Source of the DNA: Paenibacillus dokdonensis
Lineage (GTDB): Bacteria > Bacillota > Bacilli > Paenibacillales > Paenibacillaceae
Reading direction: 5' to 3'
NCBI RefSeq assembly: GCF_004916975.1
Contig: NZ_STGQ01000001.1
Location: 1,698,993-1,762,992, forward strand
DNA length: 64,000 bases
Under the pieces are notes generated by a model. It did not search any database, was not told where the DNA came from, and saw nothing but the letters and a program-made list of their open reading frames with translations. A program made the position numbers and the translations under genes. Below, piece after piece: positions 44,685-52,938 of this stretch (position 1 is the first letter of the stretch; each line of letters starts with the position of its first letter).

Positions 44685-45752
44685 TTATGCTCTATTGAAA
44701 GGCTTGAATAGTCTTTTCAATGCATCTTTTGCATATTTTCCTTCAGCGCCAGCCAAATGACTTAACTTTCTGAAATCCGTATTGTCTGTAATCTGATCGA
44801 TGTTACCGATTAAGCGTTTTTCAGCTAACTGGCGTATGTTATTATCCGAAATATGTTTCAAAATGACTTTAGCAATTCCTTCGCCATGCATTACTTTGAA
44901 GGGACGATCGTAGAAGGTTGAAACGTTATCAGGAATCATTTCAGTGATCCCGAGCCTATTATGCATGCTCGATAAGTGCGTATAAGCACTATTCAATGCG
45001 TTCTCACGTTCTCTCCATGTACCCGCCGTTTGAGCAGTCCAAAGACAAGGCATTAATTGATCAGAGCATTCCAAACGATTAAATGCAGTACCAAACCATT
45101 TGGGATAAGGGGCATACTGACGTTCCAATAAAAAGCAATTATTCATGATATCGCGGACAATACGTGAAGCAATAACCGCTGAGCCTAACTCATCACCTGC
45201 ATAACCCGAACGAAGCATCAGATGTTCTTCTTGACTGATTCGCTGCCAATTGGATGCCATCAGGTACAACCAAATCGAGTGTGGATAATAATTGAATTGT
45301 TTGCGTAACGCGGTAAGTTGACCTGTATCATCCCTAAAGACGGCTCCTCTGGTGATCTCGAGAAGCGACTGAGAAGGAAACGTCAGCCAATCCTCTGCTT
45401 CCATTGGTTCATGTATATGAAGACCCAGGCAGCTTTCGATGAACATGGGTATCGTAGAAATCACGCTCATTTTTACATCAACCGGAATGCCATAAAACTG
45501 TGCAGGTGCTCGCTCACGCAAAGATGCTTCTATCTGTTCTGAATATCCAATATCTTCTTCATTAAGAAAAAGATATACCCGTGGTCCCCAATCATGATCC
45601 GTTGACATTTCCGTATCATAGCCCAGAACTTCACTACCAGGCCCCAATAAAGCCGCCGAATACATCAGAGAAGGAAAGGAATCGGTCAACAAAGGTTCAA
45701 CAACTTCGGCATGAAACCTGCGGCATAATTCTATCCCATGAATAAATGACAT
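44685..45752 (-). CDS. DUF4037 family protein with nucleotidyltransferase-like N-terminus
   Basis: 355 aa from ATG 45752, since TTGGAGG lies 9 bases upstream; 33 bases of open frame upstream are unlikely to be translated. SALLGPGSEVLGYDTEMSTD followed by HDWGPRVYLFL resembles the Gly-Ser and acidic motif of Pol-beta nucleotidyltransferases, and the rest matches DUF4037. These proteins probably transfer a nucleotide to a small molecule or protein, but the substrate is not known. Single gene. Confidence 0.85.
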   Translation of the reverse strand: MSFIHGIELCRRFHAEVVEPLLTDSFPSLMYSAALLGPGSEVLGYDTEMSTDHDWGPRVYLFLNEEDIGYSEQIEASLRERAPAQFYGIPVDVKMSVISTIPMFIESCLGLHIHEPMEAEDWLTFPSQSLLEITRGAVFRDDTGQLTALRKQFNYYPHSIWLYLMASNWQRISQEEHLMLRSGYAGDELGSAVIASRIVRDIMNNCFLLERQYAPYPKWFGTAFNRLECSDQLMPCLWTAQTAGTWRERENALNSAYTHLSSMHNRLGITEMIPDNVSTFYDRPFKVMHGEGIAKVILKHISDNNIRQLAEKRLIGNIDQITDNTDFRKLSHLAGAEGKYAKDALKRLFKPFNRA

Positions 45753-45977
45753 TCTTTGTTCCTCCAATCTATCTCGTACTCGCATGAAAACGTTCTATCT
45801 ACCAATATTATGCAATGCGGATATGGATTGCAACATAGCTGAGGTTCAATAGGCAGTCTGGGAAATCGTTTATAGTGCTTACTGAAGCATGCCGGAAATG
45901 ATTGTCTCTATTATGAAGCCATGTTTTAATGAAAATAAGCACGAGTTGAGAACGAACAAATGAGTGGAGGTATTTGA

Positions 45978-46739
45978 ATGCAGCCCAGTTTCAGTATCCA
46001 GAATAAAATAGCAATTGTAACAGGCGCAAGCAAAGGCATCGGCTATGGCTTGGCCAAATCTCTGGCAGCAGCCGGGGCGATCGTTGCCGTAATGGCCCGA
46101 AGCAGAGACTCACTTGACCAACTTGTAGAAGAGATTACTGAAGCGGGGGGCCAAGCAAAGGCCTACGAGCTGGATGTCAGGGATGTGAAACAGATCGGAA
46201 ACGTATTCGGTCAGGTTGCCGAGGATTTCGGAAGGCTAGATATTGTTGTAAACAATGCTGGCTTGGGCGAGGGGATGCCGGCAGAAGATGTGACGGAAGA
46301 ATATTGGGATGAAATGATGGACGTCAATTTGAAAGGAGTATTTTTCTGCTGCCAGGCCGCCGGGCGCATAATGCTGGAACAGGGCAGCGGCAAGATCATT
46401 AATGTCAGTTCGCAGGTTAGCATCGTGGGGATCACCGACGGGGTTGCCTATTGCGCTTCGAAAGGCGGGGTGAATCAATTAACGAAGGTGCTCGCTTTGG
46501 AATGGTCCAGCCGTGGTGTCTGCATTAATGCCGTTGGCCCAACATTCATCTATACGCCGGGTACAGCCGAACGATTGGATACGCCTGAATTCAGAGACGA
46601 GGTGTTAGCCCGAATTCCTGCAGGCAGGATCGGTACGATTGAAGACGTGGCAGGAGCCGTGATTTATTTGGCCTCCCCGGCATCCGATCTCGTTACAGGT
46701 ACTCTGCTGCTGGTAGATGGGGGTTGGACGGCTCAGTAG
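45978..46739 (+). CDS. Short-chain dehydrogenase/reductase (gluconate 5-dehydrogenase-like)
   Basis: 253 aa. TGASKGIG cofactor motif, NNAGLGEG, catalytic Ser in INVSSQVSI and Y-x3-K as YCASK, C-terminal DLVTGTLLLVDGGWTAQ. Arg after the second strand (AVMARSRDSLD) suggests NADP(H). The overall sequence resembles gluconate 5-dehydrogenase/sorbitol-type SDRs; substrate not fixed. Monocistronic with GTGGAGG ribosome site. Confidence 0.92.
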   Translation: MQPSFSIQNKIAIVTGASKGIGYGLAKSLAAAGAIVAVMARSRDSLDQLVEEITEAGGQAKAYELDVRDVKQIGNVFGQVAEDFGRLDIVVNNAGLGEGMPAEDVTEEYWDEMMDVNLKGVFFCCQAAGRIMLEQGSGKIINVSSQVSIVGITDGVAYCASKGGVNQLTKVLALEWSSRGVCINAVGPTFIYTPGTAERLDTPEFRDEVLARIPAGRIGTIEDVAGAVIYLASPASDLVTGTLLLVDGGWTAQ

Positions 46740-46783
46740 CGGCTTGGAATGGTATGAATGAGCCGCATGTCATCAAAGCACAG

Positions 46784-46818
46784 AGCAGCGTAAGCAAAGC
46801 TTGCGCTGCTTTCTTTAT
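46784..46818. terminator. Terminator between SDR and MFS genes
   Basis: AGCAGCGTAAGC pairs with GCTTGCGCTGCT (46799-46810), then TTCTTTATTTT. Confidence 0.75.
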
Positions 46819-46858
46819 TTTCAGGAACATGAAGCCCATGAGAAGACTTCATTTATTG

Positions 46859-48244
46859 CTATGATTGTTTTCTGCCGATAAATACGAGCGACAGTAAACT
46901 GCCACCGAACAGAATAACAGATGTTACGATAAACGATACATGCATTCCTGCAATAAACGTTTTGCTGCCACTCAGAAGCGTGCCAAGGATGGCGACTCCC
47001 AGCGTCGCGCCAAGCTGACGGCTTGAATTAAGAGCGCCTGATATTGCACCGGTCTGTTCCTTAGGGACAGAAGAGATCACAGCCGTCATCAACGAGGGAA
47101 TCGTAAAGGATACTCCGAAACCGATCAGCAGCAATCCAACCAGCATAATCGCATAGCTCGTGTTCACTCCCGTCCACACTTGCAGCAGCGTACCCGCTGC
47201 CCCAAGGCTAAAGCCGACAGTCATCGGCATCCGCGCTCCGATTCTGCCCACAATGCGACCAGTCAGAATGGGATTGAAGGCCAGTGGAATCATCATGGGT
47301 AGGAGCGCGAGTCCGGCGATGTGGGCCGATAATCCGCGTATTTGTTGAAGAAATAAAGGCAGTACAAACAGAATTCCCGACAGGCCGATGTTAATCGCCA
47401 TTCCTGCCAGCATTCCGGCCGATACTGTCGCATTCTTAAATAGTCGCAGCGGAAGCAATGGTGACTTGCCTTTTGCTTCCACAATCAAAAAAAGGAGGGC
47501 GCTCAATAGAGCCAGACTAAATGCCGCAATAATAACCAACGAATCCCATCCGTACGTTTCCCTCTCCATAAGTCCAAAGGACAATGCAGTTATGGCCATA
47601 ATAGCCGTGATTTGCCCCCCCAAGTCAAAGCTACGCTGCGGCTTAAGATCCGTTTCCCTCACGAACAGGAAAGTCATGATCAAGCTAATGGCTGCAAGTG
47701 GTACGTTGAGAAGGAAGATGCTGCGCCAGCCGAACGAGTCCGCAAGTAGTCCTCCGATAACAGGTCCTGCCGCCATCGCTACCCCCGTAACCGCTGCCCA
47801 AATGCCAAGCGCCCTAGCACGTTCAGCGGGTACCGGGTAAGCATGGGCTATCAGAGTGAGCGAGGCTGGCGTAAGTGCTGCTGCCCCTATGCCGAGTATT
47901 GCACGTAAGCCGATAAGCGCGCCTAGTGTCGAAACGGCTGCCGACAGGGCAGATGCGACGAGAAATAGGGCTAGACCGCCCAAATAGACATGTTTGGCTC
48001 CAAGCTTGTCAGCAAACGCGCCCATAGATAACAGTAAACCGGCAAACACGATCGTGTAGGCGTTGACCACCCATTGAAGACCGGATATCCCTCCGCCCAA
48101 ATCGACCCGAATCGCCGGAAGCGCGACGCTCACCACCGTCATATCCAGGAGTACCATAAAGTATCCGAGCGAAAGTCCGAAAAGCAACAGTGCTTTGGCA
48201 GACTTGCCGGTTCTGTTGGGTTGTGTTTGAATTGCCTTTTCCAA
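46859..48244 (-). CDS. MFS drug transporter, DHA2 family (14 helices)
   Basis: 461 aa from TTG 48244, where GGAAGGGG is upstream; the frame runs on upstream but the extra 44 residues are not membrane-like and lack a ribosome site. The first helix segment FMVLLDMTVVSVALPAIRVD, motif A (GAFADKLGAKHVYLGG) and motif C (GVAMAAGPVIGGLL) identify an H+ antiporter of the QacA/EmrB group with 14 helices. Divergent from an XRE-type regulator gene with a perfect 27-base palindrome between them, which suggests regulated efflux. Confidence 0.92.
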   Translation of the reverse strand: MEKAIQTQPNRTGKSAKALLLFGLSLGYFMVLLDMTVVSVALPAIRVDLGGGISGLQWVVNAYTIVFAGLLLSMGAFADKLGAKHVYLGGLALFLVASALSAAVSTLGALIGLRAILGIGAAALTPASLTLIAHAYPVPAERARALGIWAAVTGVAMAAGPVIGGLLADSFGWRSIFLLNVPLAAISLIMTFLFVRETDLKPQRSFDLGGQITAIMAITALSFGLMERETYGWDSLVIIAAFSLALLSALLFLIVEAKGKSPLLPLRLFKNATVSAGMLAGMAINIGLSGILFVLPLFLQQIRGLSAHIAGLALLPMMIPLAFNPILTGRIVGRIGARMPMTVGFSLGAAGTLLQVWTGVNTSYAIMLVGLLLIGFGVSFTIPSLMTAVISSVPKEQTGAISGALNSSRQLGATLGVAILGTLLSGSKTFIAGMHVSFIVTSVILFGGSLLSLVFIGRKQS

Positions 48245-48337
48245 AGTAAGTCCCCTTCCATGGCAATGTTTATGTATTTGCCGTTTCTTCTCATGGAAAT
48301 TGTATAATGGATCGTATACTAGAATAAGATGAGGGTT

Positions 48338-48364
48338 TATCCTAGGAGAATTTCTCCTAGGATA
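48338..48364. promoter_or_regulatory. Perfect 27-base palindrome (operator) between efflux and regulator genes
   Basis: TATCCTAGGAGAA (48338-48350) and its exact complement (48352-48364) flank a single T. It is 28 bases before the regulator start. Confidence 0.8.
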
Positions 48365-48392
48365 GGAGACATGCAAGGGGGCAAAGCGAGTT

Positions 48393-49230
48393 ATGGAATC
48401 ATCAAACCCAACGAGGCTTGTTGAACTGGCACAGTTTTTGAAGACGCGCCGCGCCCGTATTTCACCCGAGCAAGCGGGTCTGCCTCATGGAGGTCGGCGG
48501 CGCACGCCGGGACTCAGACGAGGGGAAGTAGCGCAGCTCTCAGGTGTCAGTGTGGACTGGTACACATGGCTGGAGCAAGCGCGAAACATTCAGGTATCCA
48601 CGCCAGTTCTAGACAGCATTGCACGGGCTCTCCAGCTCGATTCCAACGAACGGAATCATTTATTTATGCTGGCACTGCAGCAGCTGCCGGCTGATCTGAC
48701 GCCAGCAGAAAACAATATTAGTCCGACCTTTCAGAGGTTCCTTGACCTGCAGGGATCAAGCCCGGCCTATGTTACCGATCAGCGACTGAATATTGTGGCA
48801 TGGAACAGGGCTGCAAACCTGATTTACGGGAATTACGAGGCAATGTCGACACGTGAACGAAATACGGTATGGCGGACGTTCACTTCGCCGTATGTACGGC
48901 AATTACTTAAGGAGAATTGGGAAACTCATGCCCGGCACCGTTTGGCTCAATTTCGCACCAGTTACGGAAAATTCGCTGGTGATCCCTGGTGGATGGAGAT
49001 CATTGAGGAACTGAATCAAGCAAGCCCGGAATTTAGGGCATGGTGGCCAAAGCATGATGTTCTAAATGGTCCTGAAAGGAAAGAAAATCAATCATCACCC
49101 GACAGCCGGCTTACTCGAATTTGATCAGATTTCGTTTTTTGTATCGGATGCTCCCCATCTTACCGTTACGATTAATCTACCATTAAATGATGATACAACT
49201 TCCCAGCTGGGTAAGCTTCTATCCAAGTAA
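48393..49230 (+). pseudogene. XRE-type regulator with MmyB-like ligand domain, frameshifted near the C-terminus
   Basis: The N-terminal HTH (FLKTRRARISPEQAGLP, RRTPGLRRGEVAQLSGVSVD, WYTWLEQARNIQVSTPVLD) and MmyB-like domain (YVTDQRLNIVAWNRAANLIY) read normally to DVLNGPE. The expected end of the domain, KINHHPTAGLLEFDQISFFV up to GKLLSK at 49230, is in another frame. One A too many in the A-run 49075-49077 explains this: without it the protein reads GPEGKKINHHPTAGLL. The truncated ORF stops at 49124 after 17 foreign residues (243 aa). Family length without the shift would be about 278 aa. DNA binding may survive, ligand sensing less likely. It is presumably the regulator of the divergent DHA2 efflux gene. 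Confidence 0.87.
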
Positions 49231-49526
49231 TTGTTATGAATTCAGATCGTGCTATTTATGTTAGGATTCAGTTTACAGGGCATGAACTGCTGCCGGATGA
49301 TGTAGTAATGATTCTCTAAGTGATTCATCTATATATTGACCACATACGGATATCACTGCCGCCATAGCTTTGGCGGCTTTTTTGTACCCTTTGGAATGAA
49401 TTATCCTTATAGCGCAAACGACAGCAACGCGTGATTGGCTCACTTTCGCTGGCAACAGGGTTCCTGTAACAACTTTATCCACCATCTTTTACTATCCGGC
49501 CCTTTTCAGATTCATCGGTTCTTACA
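49231..49526. other. Intergenic stretch with a terminator and no convincing gene
   Basis: It contains a 27-codon open frame (49236-49319, ending LLPDDVVMIL) without a ribosome site, possibly a gene scrap, and a terminator at 49358-49384. Nothing else is recognised. Confidence 0.5.
49358..49384 (+). terminator. Terminator downstream of the XRE-type regulator
   Basis: GCCGCC (49358-49363) pairs with GGCGGC (49372-49377), followed by TTTTTT. Confidence 0.88.
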
Positions 49527-50489
49527 TCATCTGACTTTCAGAATTGTCTCCGCCTGTGTTAATTTCGACATTTCTACGCTAGACTTCCATAGAGAACTCC
49601 AATTCTCATTGTTATACGAAAGTTCGGAAGATTTAATTTGTTTCTTGCCTTCGAAATATTTTGCTGTCGTCTGGTCAAGCTTACTATCGGTTACCAAATT
49701 GGCTAATGCACTTCCTGACTGGCGCACAGTATTCACATTCGGATAGAACAAAGTTAAAACAGGCAATACATAGTTCCAAACAAACTTCATTACAGGAGTA
49801 TAGCTTTGAGCAAGCCCCGTTCCTGGCATCATTCCAGGATCGAAAGCATTGACGGTAATTTTTTTATCGGTTTGCTGCTTTATTCTACGGGCCAGCTCAT
49901 AGGTGAAATATAAATTACATAGCTTTGAAGTCGTGTAGCGCCGTCTGCCAATATGGGAAATGGCTTTATTTGTACCAGTTGGTTCAGGAAAAGCCAATTG
50001 TTGGGGATTCACAAATACAGGTTCAGGCATTCCAGTTTTTTTCAATGGATCATGGGTTCCGCTACTAACAATTACAATTCGGCCTCCAGGCGCTATTTGC
50101 TCTAGCAACATATTTGCCAGGAGAAAATGACCGAGGTGATTTACGCCAAAGGTAATTTCAAACCCATCTTTTGTATAATGTGTATCATCAATAAATTGCA
50201 CACCCGCGTTGCATACAAGTGCATATAAGGGCGGGTAATCCATTTCGGATAAATTTCCAATGAAATTTCTAACAGATTCCAAAGAGGAAAGATCCAATTC
50301 CATGGAGGTTATGTTGTTGTTACTGGTTTCTTGTATGAGGGAATTAACGGCTTGTTGGGCTTTGGCTGCATTGCGGCAAGCTAGAATAACATAATAATTG
50401 TTGTTATATTTAGCAATCTGTTTAGCGCATTCGTAGCCTAATCCCGAGTTTCCACCTGTTATAATAACTGTTTGTTTCTGTGAACTCAT
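49527..50489 (-). CDS. SDR family oxidoreductase (retinol/protochlorophyllide reductase-like)
   Basis: 320 aa from ATG 50489, with AAGGAGAG upstream. TGGNSGLG cofactor motif, VCNAGVQ in place of NNAG, catalytic Ser in IVIVSSGTHDP and Y-x3-K as YTTSK, FDPGMMPGTGLA after it. Longer than classical SDRs and closest to the retinol dehydrogenase/WWOX-like group. Divergent from a TetR gene with twin operators, so probably repressed until an unknown compound appears. Confidence 0.92.
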   Translation of the reverse strand: MSSQKQTVIITGGNSGLGYECAKQIAKYNNNYYVILACRNAAKAQQAVNSLIQETSNNNITSMELDLSSLESVRNFIGNLSEMDYPPLYALVCNAGVQFIDDTHYTKDGFEITFGVNHLGHFLLANMLLEQIAPGGRIVIVSSGTHDPLKKTGMPEPVFVNPQQLAFPEPTGTNKAISHIGRRRYTTSKLCNLYFTYELARRIKQQTDKKITVNAFDPGMMPGTGLAQSYTPVMKFVWNYVLPVLTLFYPNVNTVRQSGSALANLVTDSKLDQTTAKYFEGKKQIKSSELSYNNENWSSLWKSSVEMSKLTQAETILKVR

Positions 50490-50542
50490 TTCATACACTC
50501 TCCTTAGGATTATCATTATATAAGTAAAAGGACATCTGTTTT

Positions 50543-50611
50543 GTTGACAGCGTCAACATTGACTGAGTATAACCTCGTAACGTTGACACTGTCAACATAT
50601 AGGGGTAAAAT
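50543..50611. promoter_or_regulatory. Twin TetR operators over face-to-face promoters
   Basis: GTTGACAGCGTCAAC (50543-50557) and GTTGACACTGTCAAC (50582-50596) share the palindrome GTTGAC-N3-GTCAAC, 39 bases apart. The tetR promoter is TTGACA (50583-50588), N17, TAAAAT (50606-50611). The SDR promoter on the minus strand is TTGACA (50590-50595), N18, TATACT (50566-50571). One operator covers both -35 boxes. Confidence 0.85.
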
Positions 50612-50653
50612 TTTAAATACAAGGAAAGTGAATCTATTTCACAAGAGGGAATT

Positions 50654-51220
50654 ATGAAAAATAATAGCGATACAAAACAAAAACTGATTCAGGTCACAAG
50701 GGAAATGATTGACCAACAAGGAATAGACGCTATTAATATGCGAGATCTTGGCAAAAAAATAAACTTGTCCCGAGGTGCCCTATACAGACATTTCAAAAAT
50801 AAGGATGATTTGCTGGCAACCATTGCAACTGAAAATTTCGAGTTGCTGAATAGAAATATTCAGCAATTAAGCGACAAGATTTACGAACCACGGCCGCTTT
50901 TGTATGCCATTTTGCTTGCTTATTATGATTTTGGCATCAACAATCAGGAGCATTATCAATTGATGTTCCGTAAGCAATGGGATAAGGAAATGTATCCTGA
51001 ACTTGTTACTTCCGCTTTTTTTATGTTTACTTCCGTAGAGAAGTGTTTGGAAAAGGCGGGGAATATACGGAAATCTTCAAATCAATCCACTGCAATGATG
51101 TACGCATTTATTCATGGTCTGGTGGAACTGAATATATCAGAGCTCTCTGAATCAGAGAAAGGATTGGATAGTCCCATCCAGCTTATCGATTCTTTTCTGG
51201 ATCTGATTTTTATGAATTAA
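50654..51220 (+). CDS. TetR/AcrR family regulator
   Basis: 188 aa. HTH: KLIQVTREMIDQQGIDAINM, RDLGKKINLSRGALYRHFKN. The C-terminal part is of the TetR_C_13/25-like type. The ribosome site AAGAGGGAA precedes ATG 50654. The twin palindromes in the divergent region are placed so that the protein would block both its own promoter and that of the SDR gene. Confidence 0.92.
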   Translation: MKNNSDTKQKLIQVTREMIDQQGIDAINMRDLGKKINLSRGALYRHFKNKDDLLATIATENFELLNRNIQQLSDKIYEPRPLLYAILLAYYDFGINNQEHYQLMFRKQWDKEMYPELVTSAFFMFTSVEKCLEKAGNIRKSSNQSTAMMYAFIHGLVELNISELSESEKGLDSPIQLIDSFLDLIFMN

Positions 51221-51221
51221 T

Positions 51222-51271
51222 GAATGACATAGGCCGCAAGTGTTATCGTATACGCTAGTGGCCTATTCATT
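51222..51271 (+). terminator. Hairpin after the TetR gene
   Basis: AATGACATAGGCC (51223-51235) pairs with GGCCTATTCATT (51260-51271) with one mismatch. No strong T run follows, so it is a weak terminator. Confidence 0.55.
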
Positions 51272-51483
51272 GTGTCAGCTGCTTAATTTTTCATTCTGGT
51301 GCGGGATCTACTAAGATTGAAATGGTGATCTTTTTTTTCAGGAATAGATAGAGAATGAGCTAGACTCTAAGAGGTAGCATAGATTAATCTGGATATACGT
51401 AAATAGGATTTCGCTTGAATCTGAACTTGAAAGCACATATTTAATCATATGTAAATATTTTAATAATAAGAAAGGGGTTGGAT

Positions 51484-51669
51484 ATGACTTATTCGCAGAT
51501 CTGGAACAATTCGGGAATTGAAGCTGATATTCACTATCTGGAACAGCAGATTCAGGCTGTCAAAAAAGAAAAGAAACGAGCAGAAGCCGCAGGCCTTCAG
51601 GAATTAGTGAATCAAGCGAATCACAAGTTGGCTGAATTGGAAGCAAAGCTGGACGAGCTTGAAGATTAG
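51484..51669 (+). CDS. Small coiled-coil protein, 61 aa
   Basis: Mostly one helix with Leu/Ala/Glu/Lys heptads (DIHYLEQQIQAVKKEKKRAE, then LVNQANHKLAELEAKLDELE). ATG 51484 has GGGG 6 bases upstream; an in-frame TTG at 51478 overlaps that site. No named family. Its transcript probably runs to the perfect terminator at 51880-51921. Confidence 0.65.
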   Translation: MTYSQIWNNSGIEADIHYLEQQIQAVKKEKKRAEAAGLQELVNQANHKLAELEAKLDELED

Positions 51670-51690
51670 GGGAGGATCCTGGCAGAAGGG

Positions 51691-51873
51691 ATGACCGATG
51701 GTTTAATCACCGAGGAAGGAAGCATGGGAAAGCCGATGCGCAGTTCTATGCACAATTACTTCAAAAGACGGTTATGTGACCAGCTTAGCGGAAAAATATA
51801 TGCCGTAACCGAACCTGTTTCTGTAATCAGCCATAGAGATTGCATAGTCAGGGATAAATTTATGAACTTATAG
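51691..51873 (+). CDS. Doubtful small ORF, 60 aa
   Basis: A GGGGAGG site lies 8 to 14 bases before a CTG (51679) in the same frame, and ATG 51691 follows 12 bases later without a ribosome site of its own. The product (MGKPMRSSMHNYFKRRLCDQ and so on) matches nothing I know. The only support is the site and the terminator just downstream. Confidence 0.28.
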   Translation: MTDGLITEEGSMGKPMRSSMHNYFKRRLCDQLSGKIYAVTEPVSVISHRDCIVRDKFMNL

Positions 51874-51879
51874 TTTTAC

Positions 51880-51921
51880 GAAAAAAGAAGACCCTGCACC
51901 TAGTGCAGGGTCTTCTTTTCT
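51880..51921. terminator. Perfect bidirectional terminator
   Basis: AGAAGACCCTGCAC (51886-51899) and GTGCAGGGTCTTCT (51903-51916) form a 14-bp stem with a three-base loop, with an A run before and T run after. Confidence 0.94.
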
Positions 51922-52007
51922 TACTGCTCTCTCATAGCAATCAGACGCCCGGTATAAGATAACCAATCAACTTCATCCACAGTAATAATCTTGGAAATTT
52001 TTCCTTT
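51921..52007 (-). pseudogene. Possible gene remnant, 28 codons
   Basis: The minus frame codes KGKISKIITVDEVDWLSYTG, then RLIAMREQ, and stops right at the bidirectional terminator. It has no start and is cut off upstream by a stop codon and the ABC operon promoter. The sequence looks protein-like and may be the tail of a lost gene; family uncertain. Confidence 0.35.
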
Positions 52008-52014
52008 TTAATTA

Positions 52015-52065
52015 TTGACATCGAAATTTCAGGATGATATATTGTGCATACACAACATACACAAT
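52015..52065 (+). promoter_or_regulatory. Promoter and GntR-type operator of the ABC operon
   Basis: TTGACA (52015-52020), N17, TATATT (52038-52043). From 52041 to 52065 ATTGTG and CACAAT form an inverted repeat around tandem CATACACAA copies (52047-52055 and 52056-52064). The operator starts inside the -10 box, so the GntR protein encoded in the operon could block initiation. Confidence 0.8.
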
Positions 52066-52083
52066 TCAAAGAGGAGGTACGGT

Positions 52084-52938
52084 ATGCTGGCATTAGACAT
52101 TAGAAATTTAAATAAGAAATACCCCAATTTCCAGTTAAAAGATGTATCGTTTCAACTGGAAAAGGGTTATATCATGGGTTTTATCGGTGCCAATGGCGCA
52201 GGAAAAACAACCACCATAAAATCGATCATGAATATGATTCATATCGATAGCGGTGAAGTACGTATTTTGGGCAAGAACGCGGCCGAACATGAAACCGAAT
52301 TGAAGCAGGAAATCGGATGCGCATTTGGCGGCATCGATTTCTATACCCGCAGCAAGTTGAAAACGTTGACCGATGTCATTAAGAAGTTCTACAAAAATTG
52401 GGATGATGAAACCTATTACAACTATTTGAGAAGATTCAAATTGGATGAAGATAAAAAAATAGCCGAATTGTCGACGGGGATGAAAGTAAAGTATAATTTG
52501 GCTCTTGCTTTATCCCATGGCGCGAAGCTTCTCATCCTCGATGAGCCGACAAGCGGACTCGATCCGATCGCAAGAGATGATCTGTTGGATATTTTTCAAG
52601 AGCTCGTAGTCGATGGCGAAATCAGCATTCTTTTCTCGACTCACATTACAACCGACTTGGAAAAATGCGCGGATTTTATTACCTTTATCGAAAACGGGCA
52701 AATCATCGCCAGCTCGGAGAAAAACGACTTTATGGAGTCCTATCGCTTACTAAGTGGTAACGAAAGCCAGCTAAACCGCGTGAAAGAACAGTTGATTTCC
52801 TACAAAATCAATTCATTCGGATTTACAGGATTGATTCATTCCAAGGACTTTGATCCCTCTTCCGATATTAAAACGATTACGCCGAGCCTCGAGGAAATCA
52901 TGATTTATTTCGCAAAAAAGGAGGATATCTATGTATAA
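52084..52938 (+). CDS. ABC transporter ATP-binding protein (YtrB/BcrA type)
   Basis: 284 aa from ATG 52084, with AGAGGAGG upstream. Walker A GANGAGKTT (about residues 37-45), signature LSTGMK, Walker B LLILDEPTSGLDP and H-loop FSTHIT. The signature LSTGM in place of LSGGQ is usual for this group. First gene of an operon with an ABC-2-like permease, GntR and a membrane protein. Homologous systems in Bacillus (YtrBCDEF) respond to cell-wall antibiotics. Confidence 0.94.
   Translation: MLALDIRNLNKKYPNFQLKDVSFQLEKGYIMGFIGANGAGKTTTIKSIMNMIHIDSGEVRILGKNAAEHETELKQEIGCAFGGIDFYTRSKLKTLTDVIKKFYKNWDDETYYNYLRRFKLDEDKKIAELSTGMKVKYNLALALSHGAKLLILDEPTSGLDPIARDDLLDIFQELVVDGEISILFSTHITTDLEKCADFITFIENGQIIASSEKNDFMESYRLLSGNESQLNRVKEQLISYKINSFGFTGLIHSKDFDPSSDIKTITPSLEEIMIYFAKKEDIYV

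Noticed and set aside
46211..46478. Minus-strand ORFs inside the SDR gene
   Set aside because: Shadows of a strongly conserved SDR gene on the + strand.
49273..49485. Minus-strand ORF of 70 aa upstream of the SDR gene
   Set aside because: It runs through a strong terminator hairpin and has no ribosome site or recognisable domain.
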